A program made the position numbers and the translations under genes. This document shows positions 5,284 to 6,427 of a stretch of 6,427 nt of DNA, one piece after another; position 1 is the stretch's first letter; each line of letters opens with the position of its first letter. The notes below the pieces were generated by a model that was given only the letters and a program-made list of their open reading frames with translations, had not been told where the DNA came from and searched no databases. Source of the stretch: an uncultured Acidimicrobiaceae bacterium (GTDB taxonomy: Bacteria; Actinomycetota; Acidimicrobiia; Acidimicrobiales; UBA8592); assembly GCA_913031515.1 (NCBI GenBank), contig CAJWET010000094.1, forward strand, positions 1-6,427, given 5' to 3'.

Positions 5284-6427
5284 ATGGAGTTCGACAAAGC
5301 CACAGAAGCCCTCAAGAGCGCACAGGAAATCATTAACACAGGCCTAGATCATGTTCGTTCAGAGCAGAATCCCGAAGACAGTCAAGCATTTTTGTATGAC
5401 CTCGCCCATGCAAGTTCGGCCCTTACGATTGCGGAAAGCTTTCTTTCATATGGAGAAAAAGGCATTGAAGAAAAACAGATCGTCGAAGTTTTTTGTGCTG
5501 ATACCCTGCGTTCAATAGCTTCCATATCCTTCGGACGAGAAGGAATCTGGGGATTTCAAGAATCGGACCTTAATACACTGCGACAGTTTGTATCCAAATA
5601 TGGGACACCGCAGAAATATTCACAAATTTCAAACTACACAGCTAAATCACACCTCAGTGACGATTTAGAACTTGTAGCAGAGACCTTCAGACGTTTCGGT
5701 AACGAGCATATTGAATACCTAGCTGAGAAAGTTCACCGAGAAGATCTTGATGTTCCAGAGTCAATTATTAATGGGTTAGCAGAACTTGGATGTTTCGGTT
5801 TATCAATACGTGAAGAGTATGGAGGCTCGGCTACTGGTTCTATCAAAGACATGTATGGAATGGTTATAGCGACTGAAGAACTTTCCCGAGCTTCATTAAG
5901 TATCGGTGGATCACTTATTACTCGACCTGAAATTTTAGCGAGAGCTATCGAAAGTGGCGGCACGGAAGAACAGAAACGAGAGTTACTGCCCAAGATTGCT
6001 TCGGGCGACCTTATGTCCGCAGTAGCAGTTACAGAGCCTGATCATGGAAGCGATGTGGCGTCAATAACAATGTCAGCTCGACCCGAAGAGAATGGAAGCT
6101 GGAACCTTAATGGCGTCAAAACCTGGTGTACCTTTGCTGGAAGAGCGGACCTTTTGATGGTTTTGGCACGTACTAATCCTGATACATCTCAAGGCCACCG
6201 TGGCCTCAGTATTTTTGTGGTCGAGAAGGAACGATCGGCAGGTCATAGTTTCGACCTTAGACAAAAGTCTGGCGGGAGAATGCAAGGGACCGCTATCCCT
6301 ACATTGGGTTATAGGGGGATGCATAGTTTCGAAATCGCATTTCAAGATTGGGTCGTCCCAGCACAAGCCCTGATTGGTGGCCCTGAAGGTGAAGGGCAAG
6401 GTTTCTATCTTCAAATGGCAGGATTTG
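5284..6427 (+). CDS. mcd: Acyl-CoA dehydrogenase family protein, probable (2S)-methylsuccinyl-CoA dehydrogenase (3' end outside window)
   Basis: The frame is open from ATG 5284 to the window edge, giving 381 complete codons. Residues 1 to about 122 form a helical N-terminal extension absent from ordinary acyl-CoA dehydrogenases (about 380 aa) but present in Mcd. The core then begins (LSDDLELVAETFRRF). Visible motifs are GGSLITRPEIL, GGTEEQK, the flavin/substrate segment AVAVTEPDHGSD (246-257), GVKTWCTFAGRAD (277-289) where common members have a W-I-T-N type motif, HRGLSIFVVEK, and GGRMQG with TLGYRGMHSFE (330-350). The TWCTFA, GYRGMHS and RPEIL stretches match what I recall of Mcd proteins. 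Mcd oxidises (2S)-methylsuccinyl-CoA to mesaconyl-CoA with FAD in the ethylmalonyl-CoA pathway of acetyl-CoA assimilation, presumably passing electrons to ETF. The catalytic base and C-terminal helices lie beyond the window. Acyl-CoA dehydrogenase membership is near certain; the Mcd call is likely but unproven. Confidence 0.85.
   Translation, partial: MEFDKATEALKSAQEIINTGLDHVRSEQNPEDSQAFLYDLAHASSALTIAESFLSYGEKGIEEKQIVEVFCADTLRSIASISFGREGIWGFQESDLNTLRQFVSKYGTPQKYSQISNYTAKSHLSDDLELVAETFRRFGNEHIEYLAEKVHREDLDVPESIINGLAELGCFGLSIREEYGGSATGSIKDMYGMVIATEELSRASLSIGGSLITRPEILARAIESGGTEEQKRELLPKIASGDLMSAVAVTEPDHGSDVASITMSARPEENGSWNLNGVKTWCTFAGRADLLMVLARTNPDTSQGHRGLSIFVVEKERSAGHSFDLRQKSGGRMQGTAIPTLGYRGMHSFEIAFQDWVVPAQALIGGPEGEGQGFYLQMAGF

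Noticed and set aside
5733..6414. Two minus-strand open frames (5733-5993 and 6073-6414)
   Set aside because: Both lie antisense to the acyl-CoA dehydrogenase core, whose motifs are intact on the plus strand.

Overview
The window is a gene-dense stretch of bacterial chromosome. GC is in the mid-40s percent (three 60-base lines counted by hand gave 42, 45 and 50%). There is no rRNA, tRNA, CRISPR array, insertion sequence or phage gene. The gene content is metabolic: a luciferase-like oxidoreductase, a VOC protein, a Rieske oxygenase, a short-chain dehydrogenase, a DUF454 membrane protein, a phosphohistidine-domain 'PEP-utilizing' protein and a methylsuccinyl-CoA dehydrogenase-like flavoenzyme. 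This mix, plus a leaderless-type promoter, would suit a free-living aerobic heterotroph such as a low-GC marine actinobacterium (Acidimicrobiia-like) or a SAR202-type Chloroflexota. That placement is inference from gene content and is weak.

Left part (1-2820). The 3' end of an LLM-class oxidoreductase gene runs rightward and meets a leftward operon tail to tail, with only 11 bp between stop codons. The operon reads, in order of transcription, SDR dehydrogenase (start near 2814), Rieske oxygenase (2037-772) and VOC protein (765-295). Its gaps are 12 and 6 nt, so it is almost certainly one transcript. All catalytic motifs are intact. It looks like a small oxidative catabolic cassette: oxygenase, alcohol dehydrogenase, and isomerase or lyase. 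The oxygenase's electron-transfer partners are absent from the window and its substrate cannot be read from the sequence.

Middle (2821-2968). A 148-bp divergent intergenic region holds a promoter-like pair facing left, placed so that the SDR mRNA could begin at or next to its ATG. Rightward it leads to DUF454, whose GTG start directly follows an in-frame stop.

Right part (2969-6427). Three rightward genes follow: DUF454, the phosphohistidine-domain protein (real start 3488, not the upstream ATG at 3428), and the 5' two-thirds of an mcd-like gene that leaves the window still open. A 20-bp near-perfect palindrome (3416-3435) lies between DUF454 and the phosphohistidine gene, just upstream of a -10-like element, and is a good operator candidate. 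The phosphohistidine protein has the swivelling His domain but neither an ATP-grasp domain nor a PEP/pyruvate barrel, and no such partner is encoded in the window. It is the least understood gene here.
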